Source of the DNA: Niallia circulans NBRC 13626
GTDB taxonomy: Bacteria; Bacillota; Bacilli; Bacillales; Cytobacillaceae
NCBI RefSeq assembly: GCF_001591585.1
Contig: NZ_BCVE01000022.1
Location: forward strand, 1 to 64,000
Reading direction: 5' to 3'
DNA: 64,000 bases
Position numbers and translations under genes: made by a program. The notes beneath the pieces were generated by a model. The model was not told the DNA's origin, made no database searches, and saw nothing but the letters and a program-made list of their open reading frames with translations. Of this stretch, positions 1 through 9,379 are shown piece after piece. How positions within the stretch are numbered: the first letter of the stretch is position 1; each line of letters opens with the position of its first letter.

Positions 1-299
1 TAGGGGAGCATATCACATATGATTGTTTGGGTTTTTATTCACTTTAAAAAGATAGTTTTTAGTTATCATCTACAAACTGATTCACTCCGTTTTTCCCTGG
101 GCTATAATTATTTTCGAAAAAATTGAAGTGGAGCGGAGATAAGGACACTCCACTCCTACAATAAGAATAGACGCTCTTAAACCTCGACGGCACGCTCTTA
201 CGAATAGATGTCAGCAAGGCATTTATTTAAATTTATTGATTCGTCTTTACCTTCTTATTTAGTTGTTTGTCAGCCTTATTATTAACAAACTAAAAAACA
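1..299. other. Intergenic, no gene seen
   Basis: No convincing reading frame on either strand. The stretch is AT-rich and holds one small inverted repeat, AGTGGAG at 127-133 pairing with CTCCACT at 148-154, with no T-run directly after it. A short word, CGCTCTTA, occurs twice between about 170 and 205. Nothing here can be assigned a role. Confidence 0.5.
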
Positions 300-530
300 C
301 TAATCCTCATCTTTAATGTCTAAATCCTCAGGAATTGGCTCACTTAATACTTCTTCTACAAACGTTTTATATTTTTCCACTTGCTTAAAATGCGTATTAA
401 ATTGCTCCTTGTTAATAAGATAATCCGTCCCATCATAAATAGCCCTAATCTGATTTTGTAAAATAAGGTTTTTCACTTTCATTTCTGAAATCGACAGCAA
501 TTCTGCGGTTTCTTGCACGGATAAATACAT
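300..530 (-). CDS. Small excisionase-type HTH DNA-binding protein
   Basis: 76-residue protein. The N-terminal half (about residues 1-45, starting MYLSVQETAELLSISEMKVK) matches the helix-turn-helix type 17 / MerR-like excisionase fold, in which a short HTH is followed by a small beta-hairpin. The tail (residues 50-76) is acidic and probably disordered. The start is supported by GAAAGAGGTG just upstream. Such proteins bind DNA as Xis-like or regulatory factors, but there is no neighbouring integrase here, so the target is unknown. Confidence 0.7.
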   Translation of the reverse strand: MYLSVQETAELLSISEMKVKNLILQNQIRAIYDGTDYLINKEQFNTHFKQVEKYKTFVEEVLSEPIPEDLDIKDED

Positions 531-663
531 AAAAACACCTCTTTCATCTATTTGCTATTCATCTTTACACTGACTCCATTTAAACTTAACTCTGTCTTTA
601 TACTGCCTTCATCAATAAACGGTATAGTTACCATATCAGCACCATCAAAAGGAGGATGAATAA

Positions 664-858
664 ATGAATTTCGTTCTAAACAGCTTATTTTTAGTTATGA
701 TCTTTTGTTGTTTCTCTTTCATATTTTATCAGTCTTTCTTTGCTAAAACTAGAAAGGAAAATGCCCCCATTTTACCAACTATTAAATTAGAAAATGATTC
801 TTGTAAATCAAAAAATACAGGAGCCTTCTCTAAAGATATTAAATTATCTGCAGAATAG
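664..858 (+). CDS. Small single-span membrane protein
   Basis: 64 residues. Residues 1-26 form one hydrophobic segment (FVLNSLFLVMIFCCFSFIF), followed by a polar tail rich in Lys, Asn and Ser. The start is fixed by AAAGGAGGATGAATAA directly before ATG. The protein could be a membrane-anchored peptide or a poorly cleaved secreted peptide. I recognise no family. A strong hairpin terminator follows at 928-970. Confidence 0.6.
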   Translation: MNFVLNSLFLVMIFCCFSFIFYQSFFAKTRKENAPILPTIKLENDSCKSKNTGAFSKDIKLSAE

Positions 859-927
859 TCACATAAATCAACCACCCTATTTCACTTATCATTTCTATTT
901 ATCTCAAAGATCCCACGAAAAGAAAAG

Positions 928-970
928 GATCATCCTTTCTTTTAACTTAAAAGCGGATGATCTTATTTTT
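928..970. terminator. Bidirectional rho-independent terminator
   Basis: GATCATCC (928-935) pairs with GGATGATC (955-962), with an inner CTTTT/AAAAG extension. It is followed by TTATTTTT on the plus strand and by an A/T-rich stretch on the other side. It separates the small rightward gene from the convergent EAL-domain gene. Confidence 0.8.
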
Positions 971-977
971 CAAAATT

Positions 978-3014
978 CTATCCTGTTTTTTCTTCTTCAA
1001 ACATATAAAGCCACTCTTCCAAAGCAAGATTATTCATCGGTTTAGCATAATAATATCCTTGGATAATCGGCCATTTATTTATGGTAGATAAATATTCAAT
1101 CTGCTCTTCTCTTTCTACCCCTTCTATCACAATGCATAAATGCAAAGAACTTGCCAAGGCAATAATAGCTTTAATAATTTCTCCATCTTTTTGCGATTCT
1201 GGAACTTCATCAATAAAGGATTTATCTATTTTCAATGTATTGACTGGAATTCTTTTTAAATAGGACAAAGATGATACCCCAGTACCAAAATCGTCAAGAG
1301 CAACAGAAAAACCTGCATTTCTATAAGCTTGCACGGATTGAATTGCTCCTTCCATATTACCGACGGCGCTTGTTTCAGTAATCTCTAACTCGATTAATGA
1401 TGGACTTAGCTTATATTTCTCTACATACGCTTTTAAGTTTCTCATTAGTCGTCGAGAAGTAACATAAGGACCAGGAATATTAAATGCCACAGATAGGCTT
1501 CTATCTTGATTTTGCCATCTGGCCATTTGCTTGCAGATCTCTTCCATAATCCAGTCAGTAACTTCCCACATTTTGTCAGACGCTTCTAAAATAGGAATAA
1601 AAACTCCTGGAGAAATCTCCCCATATCTAGGATGCTTCCATCTTAATAAAGCTTCCACTCCTGCTACTTCCTTTGAGTTTAAATTTACTTTAGGCTGATA
1701 CACTAAGTATAATTGTTTTTTTATGAGGGCATCTTCTATCTCACTCACAAGATGATTAGCAAATGTTCGCTTATGTTTACCTGAATCATACTTTATTATT
1801 TCATTTTCATAGCGAAGCGAATAATGAGTTAAAACTGCTTCAGCATTTAAATATATTTGTTTGGCAGAAACCTTTTTCTCATTAACAGACAATGCAATAG
1901 CTGTCTCTATCTTGATCATTTGATCATCAATTATTACAGGACTAGATATTATGGCTGTTAGACGATTAAGTTCTAAAATTAATTTCTCTAGATCCTCATT
2001 TGTCCTACTTAAGAACGCAAAACGATTTCCTTCTATTCGGAACAATTCTATATTATGGCCTACTAGCTTCCTACACACTTCTTCTATATAAATAATGATT
2101 TTATCACCAAAATAGTAGCCATACTTACTATTCCATTTATTTATATTATGAATATGAAGAATTGCTATCCCACTTAAATAAGTAGCAGAGCCTATCACTT
2201 TTTCAAACTGCCTGCGATTGGGGCGCTTCGTTAATGCATCAAAATGATTTAACCGATAGTCGACATAGCGATCCAGCAAGCTAGATAAAAAAGAAAATAA
2301 AAAAAGAATAGCCATACCAATTGATATACCGAGAATGATTGATTTTATACTAAGATGATTTGCGTGGGAATGAATAAGTTCTCTTTCTGAATCCACATAA
2401 TACCTGACAGCATGCATTCCAGTATAATGCATACTTGATATCGTAATTCCCATCAAAAGAGAGGTAATACATTTCACAATAAAGTTATTCATATATGGCT
2501 GTAACTTTAGAAAAATAAATAAGGAAGCAAAAGAAGCAAGCACGGCAATAACAACAGATAAAGTAAAATAGCCAAAATGATAGGCATAATTAGCCTCTAT
2601 AACCATTGCTCTCATTCCAATATAGTGCATAGCACTAATACCAATCCCCATAAATATCCCCGCGAATACAATTAATCTACTAGAATTTCTAGCTTTGCTT
2701 GATAGGCTGAAAGCCAAAAAAGCAGCTAGAATAGCTGGTACTATTGAAAGTATCGTTAATGGAATATTATATTTCATATTTACTGGGAGCATAGAGGCGC
2801 TCATCCCAATAAAATGCATAGACCAAATTCCGAACCCCATGGTAATAGATGCTAATCCTAACCAAATATATCGATGAAAAAAACTATTATAAACAATCCG
2901 CTCATTCATGGAAAGCGCCGTATAAGATGCTAAACATGCGATTAAGATCGATAATAGAATAATAGGAATAGAATATTCCACTTGTAAATAAGTTACTGAA
3001 TCAGCATTAGGCAA
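978..3014 (-). CDS. MHYT-GGDEF-EAL cyclic-di-GMP phosphodiesterase
   Basis: 678-residue membrane protein. The N-terminus has seven hydrophobic helices carrying three MHYT-type motifs (SMHFIGM, AMHYIGM, SMHYTGM), a family proposed to sense a gas or redox signal through copper. A GGDEF domain follows at about 265-415, but its signature is degenerate (EGNRF in place of GGDEF), so cyclase activity is unlikely. The C-terminal EAL domain (about 425-670) keeps GVEALLRWKH, DDFGTG and IEGVE, consistent with hydrolysis of cyclic di-GMP. The first in-frame codon is TTG, about 14 nt after AGAGGGG, so the exact start is uncertain. The gene is monocistronic. I infer a phosphodiesterase controlling motility or biofilm formation. 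Confidence 0.9.
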   Translation of the reverse strand: MPNADSVTYLQVEYSIPIILLSILIACLASYTALSMNERIVYNSFFHRYIWLGLASITMGFGIWSMHFIGMSASMLPVNMKYNIPLTILSIVPAILAAFLAFSLSSKARNSSRLIVFAGIFMGIGISAMHYIGMRAMVIEANYAYHFGYFTLSVVIAVLASFASLFIFLKLQPYMNNFIVKCITSLLMGITISSMHYTGMHAVRYYVDSERELIHSHANHLSIKSIILGISIGMAILFLFSFLSSLLDRYVDYRLNHFDALTKRPNRRQFEKVIGSATYLSGIAILHIHNINKWNSKYGYYFGDKIIIYIEEVCRKLVGHNIELFRIEGNRFAFLSRTNEDLEKLILELNRLTAIISSPVIIDDQMIKIETAIALSVNEKKVSAKQIYLNAEAVLTHYSLRYENEIIKYDSGKHKRTFANHLVSEIEDALIKKQLYLVYQPKVNLNSKEVAGVEALLRWKHPRYGEISPGVFIPILEASDKMWEVTDWIMEEICKQMARWQNQDRSLSVAFNIPGPYVTSRRLMRNLKAYVEKYKLSPSLIELEITETSAVGNMEGAIQSVQAYRNAGFSVALDDFGTGVSSLSYLKRIPVNTLKIDKSFIDEVPESQKDGEIIKAIIALASSLHLCIVIEGVEREEQIEYLSTINKWPIIQGYYYAKPMNNLALEEWLYMFEEEKTG

Positions 3015-3222
3015 TGTAAAAATAGTAATTTCCCCTCTAAAAATATTCTAATAAGCGATTTCTCTTGATTATCTCTTTTTCGCTTTCGATTAACGCATGT
3101 TATTCAAAACTTTTTACCTAAGACTTTCTACTTGTATAAATTGAATATAAAGGAAAAATTCACTTTAGACAATCCTTTCATTAATGGTATTATCTCCCAA
3201 AAAAAATTAAAATAAATTAAAT

Positions 3223-3250
3223 CCCGTTAAATCTTTAAAGATTTAACGGG
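3223..3250 (-). terminator. Terminator of the methyltransferase gene
   Basis: A near-perfect inverted repeat, CCCGTTAAATCTTT / AAAGATTTAACGGG. Read on the minus strand it is followed by the T-rich sequence ATTTAATTTATTTT. It lies just after the methyltransferase stop codon. Confidence 0.8.
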
Positions 3251-3263
3251 CAAGAAACAATGC

Positions 3264-3863
3264 CTAATAAAGAGATTGATAAATGATAAACGTATCCTTT
3301 TCTGTCCTATTCCCGACTTTCACCTCTCCTTTCTTTTTGAATAATGCATGGTTATCCATAAAAAATCGATATTCATCTGAAGGAAAATAGAGAATAATGT
3401 TGACCTTGCGACTATTTTGTTCCAGTGAGTACACGATATTACTAATAATTTTTTGAAAGATAGGCAAGGAAAAAGGATTAAAAAAATAGAAATAATTATC
3501 TTCTGGCTGTACCAAAAAATCCTCTGCTCTTCCTAAATAAAAATGTATCTTTTCTTTCTTTTTCTTTCTGCTTTTTGCGTATTGTTCTAAATTAAGAAGC
3601 GCTTGATAATAAAAGTCTTCATTGATTTCAACTCCCTTTACAGTCGACTGAAATACATAATGAATATAAAAGTTTAAACGCCCTTTTCCACATCCAAAAT
3701 CAACTACATAATCTGTCTCACGAAGCGGAAATTCGCGAAATAATTGCTCCAAATGCTCATATGGAGTTGGTTCATATCGATGATAATGATAGGACTTATG
3801 GAATCCTACTTGTATTTCTTCTGTTTCAATATGTAATAATTTATCGTAGTTCAAAGCATTCAC
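3264..3863 (-). CDS. Class I SAM-dependent methyltransferase
   Basis: 199 residues. Motif I of the Rossmann-type methyltransferases is clear (VVDFGCGKGRLNFYI, residues about 53-67), followed by the acidic motif II region (VKGVEINEDFY) and a motif IV-like NYFYFFNPFS. The N-terminal part (YHYHRYEPTPYEHLEQLF) is typical of a small Bacillus family of uncharacterised methyltransferases. The substrate cannot be told from the sequence. It is monocistronic with its own terminator. The function is secure at fold level only. Confidence 0.8.
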   Translation of the reverse strand: MNALNYDKLLHIETEEIQVGFHKSYHYHRYEPTPYEHLEQLFREFPLRETDYVVDFGCGKGRLNFYIHYVFQSTVKGVEINEDFYYQALLNLEQYAKSRKKKKEKIHFYLGRAEDFLVQPEDNYFYFFNPFSLPIFQKIISNIVYSLEQNSRKVNIILYFPSDEYRFFMDNHALFKKKGEVKVGNRTEKDTFIIYQSLY

Positions 3864-3914
3864 CTTTCATCTAGTTTCCTAATACCTAAAAAATCCCAAA
3901 TATACATTTTCACT

Positions 3915-5498
3915 CTATCTTATTTCCATCTCACGGTATTCATTAGGTGAAACACCTATGATTTTTTTAAATACTTTGCGAAAATATTTATCATCTTGGT
4001 ATCCAATCATATTAGCAATATCATAAACTTTCAAATTACTGCTTTTCAATAATTCTTGAGCTTTTTTCATTCGGATGGTAACTAAATACTCTGAAATATT
4101 GACATGATACTCTTGTTTGAATTTTCTTGAAATATATTCTCTACTGATGTAAAAGTGCTCCGATATTTCTTGAAGCTTAATCTCCCGATGAAAATTTGCT
4201 TTTATGTACTTTTCAATTTCGTGAATAACATTTTGCGATCTTCGGGCATTTTGTCTTTTTACTCGTCGAAGAAACAATGCTATTTCTTTTTTCTTCCTTG
4301 CTTTATATGCTTCCAACTGAAAAATACCCTCTTTGTCCATAAATGAATAAATACGCTCCTCAATATTGGAGGGAATTCTTATCGGGAGATTGAACTCCTT
4401 AAACCATCTTGTACTTATCATTAAATATTCATGCTCCAAATGCAAAAGCTGGCTTAATGATAATGGTGGATTATTCATCATATCTTTTTGGATCTGCCCA
4501 ATAAGTGATTGAAAAGCATGTAATTCTCCCGTTTGAATGGCCATTTTTATCGAGCTTGAATAACCCATTAAGCTTTTTATCTCATATTCTTTTTTCTCTG
4601 TCATTATTTTTCCTTGTTGATTCCCCAAAACATCTCGATTCATCATAATAGACTTAGCATACTGATAAGAAAGATTCAACTGGTTAACGGAAGTAACTTC
4701 TAATCCCATTGATAAAGTACAAGAGATTCCTAATAACTTTAGGATAGTAGTATGTACTTCTCTCATGATGACAACCGCTTCCTCTTTCCTTCTTAAGAGA
4801 AGAAGGACAATTTCTCCTCTTCCGGTTACATAATGAAAGGCAATTCCCTTATTATTGCTTCTAAGCTCCTCATTTATTACATTCAAGAGTGTAAAAAGAG
4901 TGAGATCTTTATCCCATTTAAATTCTTCCACGATTCCATTACTTACTTGTAAGAGTCCGATTGTATAGGCCTGTGCTTTGGTTAAAAGAAATTCCTCCAA
5001 GACATGTTTATCGAATGGATCATTATTTAACATCTGTGTTAATTGGTGATCACGATACGCTGGCTTCATTTTATTAATAAGTTGTGTTCTATTAAGCTTC
5101 CTTTTCCTTTCCTCTTCCTCTTGTTTCCACTCGTTCACTACCCTCCTTAATGTATCATTCAGCATTTCAGGGTTAATAGGCTTCAATAAATAGTCTGAGC
5201 TTCCGTAATGCATTGCCTTCCTCATGTAATGATAATCATCATAACCTGTAACTACTATCGTCTTCCCATGAGCGTAATGCTCATCCATCCATTTTAAAAG
5301 CTGAGTACCGTCGACCTTTGGCATTTTCATATCAGAAAAAATAATTTCGGGATTTGCCGCTTCTATTATTTGAATAGCATCTTCTCCATTACTTGCTTCG
5401 TAAATGTCTGTAATTTCATTTCCTGACCAATCAGCAAGAAGCTTAATTCCTTCACGAACATGCCTTTCATCATCAACGATTAGTGCCTTCATCTTCAT
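3915..5498 (-). CDS. YesN-like response regulator with AraC DNA-binding domain
   Basis: 527 residues. The receiver domain (1-120) shows the acidic pair in LIVDDERHV, the phosphoacceptor Asp in IIFSDMKMP and the conserved Lys in DYLLKPINP. A long middle region of unknown fold (130-415) precedes a two-helix-turn-helix AraC/XylS domain (about 425-525, ending NMIGYQDDKYFRKVFKKIIGV...PNEYR). The gene overlaps the 3' end of the kinase gene by 26 nt, so the two are translationally coupled. By family (YesN), it activates a nearby carbohydrate uptake operon when phosphorylated. The divergent ABC operon starting at 7512 is the obvious target (inference). Confidence 0.92.
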   Translation of the reverse strand: MKMKALIVDDERHVREGIKLLADWSGNEITDIYEASNGEDAIQIIEAANPEIIFSDMKMPKVDGTQLLKWMDEHYAHGKTIVVTGYDDYHYMRKAMHYGSSDYLLKPINPEMLNDTLRRVVNEWKQEEEERKRKLNRTQLINKMKPAYRDHQLTQMLNNDPFDKHVLEEFLLTKAQAYTIGLLQVSNGIVEEFKWDKDLTLFTLLNVINEELRSNNKGIAFHYVTGRGEIVLLLLRRKEEAVVIMREVHTTILKLLGISCTLSMGLEVTSVNQLNLSYQYAKSIMMNRDVLGNQQGKIMTEKKEYEIKSLMGYSSSIKMAIQTGELHAFQSLIGQIQKDMMNNPPLSLSQLLHLEHEYLMISTRWFKEFNLPIRIPSNIEERIYSFMDKEGIFQLEAYKARKKKEIALFLRRVKRQNARRSQNVIHEIEKYIKANFHREIKLQEISEHFYISREYISRKFKQEYHVNISEYLVTIRMKKAQELLKSSNLKVYDIANMIGYQDDKYFRKVFKKIIGVSPNEYREMEIR

Positions 5499-7305
5499 TC
5501 ACTCCTTCATGTGAAATTATTGGGATACGAATCATTACGGTAAACTCTTTCTTTTCGATACTGTCGATTACAAAGCTTGCTTGTCCCTCATAGTAAAGTT
5601 GCAAACGATCGTAAATATTATTTAATCCGATTGATTCTCTTTCTTTATCCTCCTTTCTTCGTTCCTCATAATATAATTTTTTATGAATCGTCTGTAGTCT
5701 TTCACTGCTTACTCCTATCCCATTATCCTCGACAATAATTACTAAATCATCATCCTCTGTATAAGCACGGATTGTAATTCTTGCGCCCTCCATTTTATTA
5801 CTAAAACCATGTTTAAAGCAGTTTTCAATAATTGGCTGTAGCAGCATTTTCGGAACAACAATTTCATGTGTGCTCGGTTCGATTATTAATATTATATTTA
5901 GCTCATCCTCAAACCTCTGTTTTTGAAGAGACAGATAGGATTGTGTATGTTTTAATTCTTTCGATAGCGGCACCATAGCTTCTCTCATATCCATACTGTA
6001 TCGCATCATATCCGAGAGAGAAGTCAATAATGTATAAACAGGAACTGCATTCATTTTTAGAGCAAGTGTGCCTATGGACTGAAAACTATTGTATAGAAAA
6101 TGGGGATTTATTTGTGATTGCAATACCTTTAATTGAGCTGACTTATTCTCAATTTGCAGTTTATATTCTTTGTCTATTAATCTATTGATTTGTAATACCA
6201 TCGATTTGAAACGCCTACCAAGCATTCCGATTTCATCATTTCCTCCCGCCTCAAAGTTTGCCACAAAAATCCCCTTCTCTACCTTTTTCATATTTTCCAT
6301 TAAAACTTTAATTGGAGCAGTAATCTTAAAGGAAATAATCATTGTTATGACTAATACAATAATTAAAGCCACTAAGGCAATCATCGTATTCATAAATGCC
6401 GTTGCCCTCGCACCTTGATAAAGACTAGAGTAAGGGATACTTTTTACCATATACCAATTATTATCCTGAACAGCAATATTTTCATAAAAAATAACCCCTG
6501 AAAAATCTTTACTTTCCCACTTTATGTTATTTTGTTGGGGATTTGTTTGAACTTTATAAAACCATTTATCCTTTGTTTTTTTGCCGATTACAGCTTTATT
6601 GGAAGAGTAAATTACAGTTCCATTTTCATTTATAATGGAAATACCTTCCTTATCTTTATATAGCCTATTCACAATCCCATCTATTTTTGAAAGATTTATA
6701 TCAATAGACATAAATCCCAAAATATCATTAGATGGCACATTTCTAATCTTATTATGAAGGGATAGAACAGTTGATTTCTCAGAGTTAGGAATAATCGATA
6801 AGCCATTATAACTGTATATCGTATGTGGTGGTTCGATAAGCGAATAATTTGTTTCACTTTCCTCTAATCTCCGATAATATGGATGAAAATAGATATTTTT
6901 ATTTTCACCTCTCCCACTTATGCGCGAGTGATAATTTGTAACAGAATCTCTCCCTTTATTAATATATAAATGCATTTGCTCTATTTCTGAACGAGAATTG
7001 TACACATATGCCAGCACTCGACGTACCTCTTCCATATTCTCCTTGTTATTCTCTCCCACTCCCTGTGTTAGTACATTCATGAAAGGAGTATAACGATATA
7101 ATACGGTAGACATTAAAGCAATATCCTCTAAGTACGTACCTAACTCTTCCTTTCCCTTCTTCATTAACTCTGTATTGTATGCAACTGATTCCTTGTTAAC
7201 ATGATGAATGGTTTGAAAATAGGTAAGGACGATACTGCTTCCAAAAGGAAGAATAGTAGCAAGAAGCAAGAAAATCATTAATTTTTTTCGAATACCCCAT
7301 TTCAT
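5473..7305 (-). CDS. YesM-like membrane sensor histidine kinase
   Basis: 610 residues. There is a transmembrane helix at about 10-30, an extracellular Cache-like sensing region (about 35-290), a second helix (about 300-322), then a HAMP linker (TAPIKVLMENMKKVEKG). The histidine kinase core is of the HisK_internal type, with phospho-His in SQINPHFLYNSFQSIG, followed by a HATPase domain with N-box ENCFKHGF and G-box VEDNGIGVSS. It phosphorylates the adjacent AraC-type regulator. The external domain suggests the signal is an extracellular sugar or oligosaccharide (family knowledge). It is divergent from the sugar ABC importer. Confidence 0.92.
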   Translation of the reverse strand: MKWGIRKKLMIFLLLATILPFGSSIVLTYFQTIHHVNKESVAYNTELMKKGKEELGTYLEDIALMSTVLYRYTPFMNVLTQGVGENNKENMEEVRRVLAYVYNSRSEIEQMHLYINKGRDSVTNYHSRISGRGENKNIYFHPYYRRLEESETNYSLIEPPHTIYSYNGLSIIPNSEKSTVLSLHNKIRNVPSNDILGFMSIDINLSKIDGIVNRLYKDKEGISIINENGTVIYSSNKAVIGKKTKDKWFYKVQTNPQQNNIKWESKDFSGVIFYENIAVQDNNWYMVKSIPYSSLYQGARATAFMNTMIALVALIIVLVITMIISFKITAPIKVLMENMKKVEKGIFVANFEAGGNDEIGMLGRRFKSMVLQINRLIDKEYKLQIENKSAQLKVLQSQINPHFLYNSFQSIGTLALKMNAVPVYTLLTSLSDMMRYSMDMREAMVPLSKELKHTQSYLSLQKQRFEDELNIILIIEPSTHEIVVPKMLLQPIIENCFKHGFSNKMEGARITIRAYTEDDDLVIIVEDNGIGVSSERLQTIHKKLYYEERRKEDKERESIGLNNIYDRLQLYYEGQASFVIDSIEKKEFTVMIRIPIISHEGVNEDEGTNR

Positions 7306-7453
7306 TTTCGGTCGAGAAGCCTTAAATAAACTCCGTTTTTTTGATATACGCCTAAAGTGGACATTATTCTAATCTCTCTCTCCTCCTCTCCAAACCATTC
7401 CTTATAAAAATAATACATAAGGAGTGGTCAATATATTACACCTTCCTTGTCAA

Positions 7454-7467
7454 TGTAAGCGGTTACC
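7454..7467. promoter_or_regulatory. Catabolite-responsive element (CcpA site)
   Basis: TGTAAGCGGTTACC matches the Bacillus cre consensus (TGWAANCGNTNWCA) at all but the last position. It lies about 45 nt upstream of the ABC importer start, close to a TTGTCA element at 7447-7452, so CcpA bound here would repress the operon during growth on preferred sugars. Confidence 0.75.
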
Positions 7468-7511
7468 CAAAAGGTATAACCATTATATTATAAAAATAGG
7501 AGGTGCAGAAA

Positions 7512-8477
7512 GTGAATAATCCAAATAATATAGAAAAAATAGAAACTCCCCCTGTACACCAGTCAAGTGTAACGAGAAAAAAACCACTCTCTACAAAAAA
7601 GAAGAAGAACTGGAAGGAAGCAGGTTTATTTTCTCTATTTGTAGGTCCTGTTTTTATTGCATTTACAATTGTGGTGCTTGTTCCATTTTTTTCTGGCATC
7701 TATTATTCCTTTACCGATTGGAATGGCATAACTGGAGAGATTAAGTGGGTTGGATTGGATAATTTTAAGTATATCTTCACAGACGATAAACAGTTTCTCC
7801 AATCTTTTAAGCTGACTGCTGTTTACACTGTTGTAGCGATTATTTTGACAAACGCCATTGGTTTTAGCCTAGCACTGCTTGTTACTCAAAAACTAAAATC
7901 TAGCAATCTATTACGTACTGTATTTTTTATGCCTAATCTACTCGGCGGCCTCTTACTCGGCTTTATCTGGCAATTTATCTTTATTAGAGGATTCGCTTCT
8001 ATTGGAGAACTTACAGGGATACCACTATTTGAGTTAGCATGGTTAGGAGATAAAAATACCGCCTTTTGGGGAATTGTAATTGTCAGCGTATGGCAAGGAG
8101 CAGGATATATTATGCTCATTTATATAGCTGCATTGCAAAACATACCAAAAGAACTAATTGAAGCAGCAAAAATGGATGGAGCAAACCGCTTTCAAGTGCT
8201 GCGAAATATTAAAGTTCCACTTGTTGCTCCTGCTGTGACAATATGCTTATTCTTAACAACTGCATCTTCCTTTAAAATATTCGACGCCAACCTTTCGTTA
8301 ACAAATGGAGGTCCTTTTAAATCAACGGAAATGCTGGCTCTTAATATTTATACCGAAGCCTTTGTTAACAATCGCTACGGAATTGGGGAAGCCAAAGCAC
8401 TTATCTTCTTTATTGTTGTAGCAGCCATCTCCATTTTACAGGTTACTCTTACTAAGAGAAAAGAGGTGGAATCTTGA
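7512..8477 (+). CDS. Sugar ABC transporter permease (MalF/UgpA type)
   Basis: 321 residues with six membrane helices. It belongs to the binding-protein-dependent inner-membrane component family, and the EAA loop is visible as EAAKMDGANRFQVLRNIKVPLVAP. I place the start at GTG 7512 because AGGAGG at 7498-7503 overlaps the earlier in-frame GTG at 7503 and is correctly spaced only for the later one. It is the first gene of a three-gene importer operon (permease, permease, binding lipoprotein). No ATPase is encoded nearby, so a shared MsmX-type ATPase is likely (inference). Confidence 0.92.
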   Translation: MNNPNNIEKIETPPVHQSSVTRKKPLSTKKKKNWKEAGLFSLFVGPVFIAFTIVVLVPFFSGIYYSFTDWNGITGEIKWVGLDNFKYIFTDDKQFLQSFKLTAVYTVVAIILTNAIGFSLALLVTQKLKSSNLLRTVFFMPNLLGGLLLGFIWQFIFIRGFASIGELTGIPLFELAWLGDKNTAFWGIVIVSVWQGAGYIMLIYIAALQNIPKELIEAAKMDGANRFQVLRNIKVPLVAPAVTICLFLTTASSFKIFDANLSLTNGGPFKSTEMLALNIYTEAFVNNRYGIGEAKALIFFIVVAAISILQVTLTKRKEVES

Positions 8478-9304
8478 TGGAAAACAGGTATACTAGCAAA
8501 ACTTTCTTAATGGAACTGCTTGGTATTATACTAGGCTTATTATTCTTGATTCCCTTTTATTATGTGATTTCTAATTCACTCAAGCCTTTTTCAGAAATAC
8601 TAACAAATACCTCTTCCTTACCAAGTACGTTTGAATTTGGAAACTATCTAAATGCTTTTGAAAAGTTAAATTTCCTAAAGGTTTTTAGCAACTCTCTTCT
8701 TATAACGATAGCTAGCAATATTGTATTAGTCGTATTCTGTTCGATGGCTGCTTATATGCTGGTCCGGACGAAAAAGAAAATTAGCACGATTATTTTCATG
8801 GCCTTTGTTGCTGCCATGATTATCCCTTTCCAATCTATTATGATTCCACTTATTAAAACAGCCTCAAGTTTACACTTACTTAATAGTATTTGGGGTCTAG
8901 TATTTATGTATTTAGGCTTTGGGTCTGGGATGACTATCTTTTTATATCATGGTTTTATTAAAGGAATTCCAGTTGAACTAGAAGAAGCTGCTATTATGGA
9001 TGGCTGCTCTCGTTTTGGGGTGTTCTGGAGAATTGTTTTTCCATTATTAAAACCAATTACCGTAACAATCATCATCTTAAATAGTCTTTGGATATGGAAT
9101 GACTACTTATTACCATCACTTGTCTTACAAAATCCAGAACTGCGGACAATACCACTTGCTACTTTCTTCTTCTTTGGCCAATACACAAAGCAATGGGATC
9201 TCGCTCTAGCAGCACTAATGATAGGAATTGTCCCACTGTTAATCTTCTTCTTTTCGATGCAAAAGCATATTATACAAGGGATTACTAGTGGATCTATTAA
9301 ATAG
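8477..9304 (+). CDS. Sugar ABC transporter permease (MalG/UgpE type)
   Basis: 275 residues with six membrane helices. The EAA loop reads EAAIMDGCSRFGVFWRIVFP. It is the second membrane subunit, forming a heterodimer with the preceding permease. The start ATG overlaps the upstream TGA by one base (TGATG), with AGAGGTGG as the ribosome binding site, so expression is coupled. The substrate is probably an oligosaccharide, judging from family CUT1 membership and the linked YesMN-type two-component system. Confidence 0.92.
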   Translation: MENRYTSKTFLMELLGIILGLLFLIPFYYVISNSLKPFSEILTNTSSLPSTFEFGNYLNAFEKLNFLKVFSNSLLITIASNIVLVVFCSMAAYMLVRTKKKISTIIFMAFVAAMIIPFQSIMIPLIKTASSLHLLNSIWGLVFMYLGFGSGMTIFLYHGFIKGIPVELEEAAIMDGCSRFGVFWRIVFPLLKPITVTIIILNSLWIWNDYLLPSLVLQNPELRTIPLATFFFFGQYTKQWDLALAALMIGIVPLLIFFFSMQKHIIQGITSGSIK

Positions 9305-9310
9305 GGAGCT

Positions 9311-9339
9311 AAGAGGCTGTGTTCACAAAGCCACCTCTT
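9311..9339 (+). other. Intra-operon hairpin
   Basis: AAGAGGCT (9311-9318) can pair with AGCC-A-CCTCTT (9329-9339). There is no T-run after it, so it is probably not a full terminator. A hairpin between the permease and binding-protein genes may protect or process mRNA and help set higher expression of the binding protein (inference). Confidence 0.45.
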
Positions 9340-9379
9340 CCATATAAATAAGCTATTTCTATAAACAGGAGGAAATCAA

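Noticed and set aside
127-154. Inverted repeat near the left edge as a terminator
   Set aside because: The 7-bp stem has a long loop and no T-run on either strand, and no gene ends beside it.
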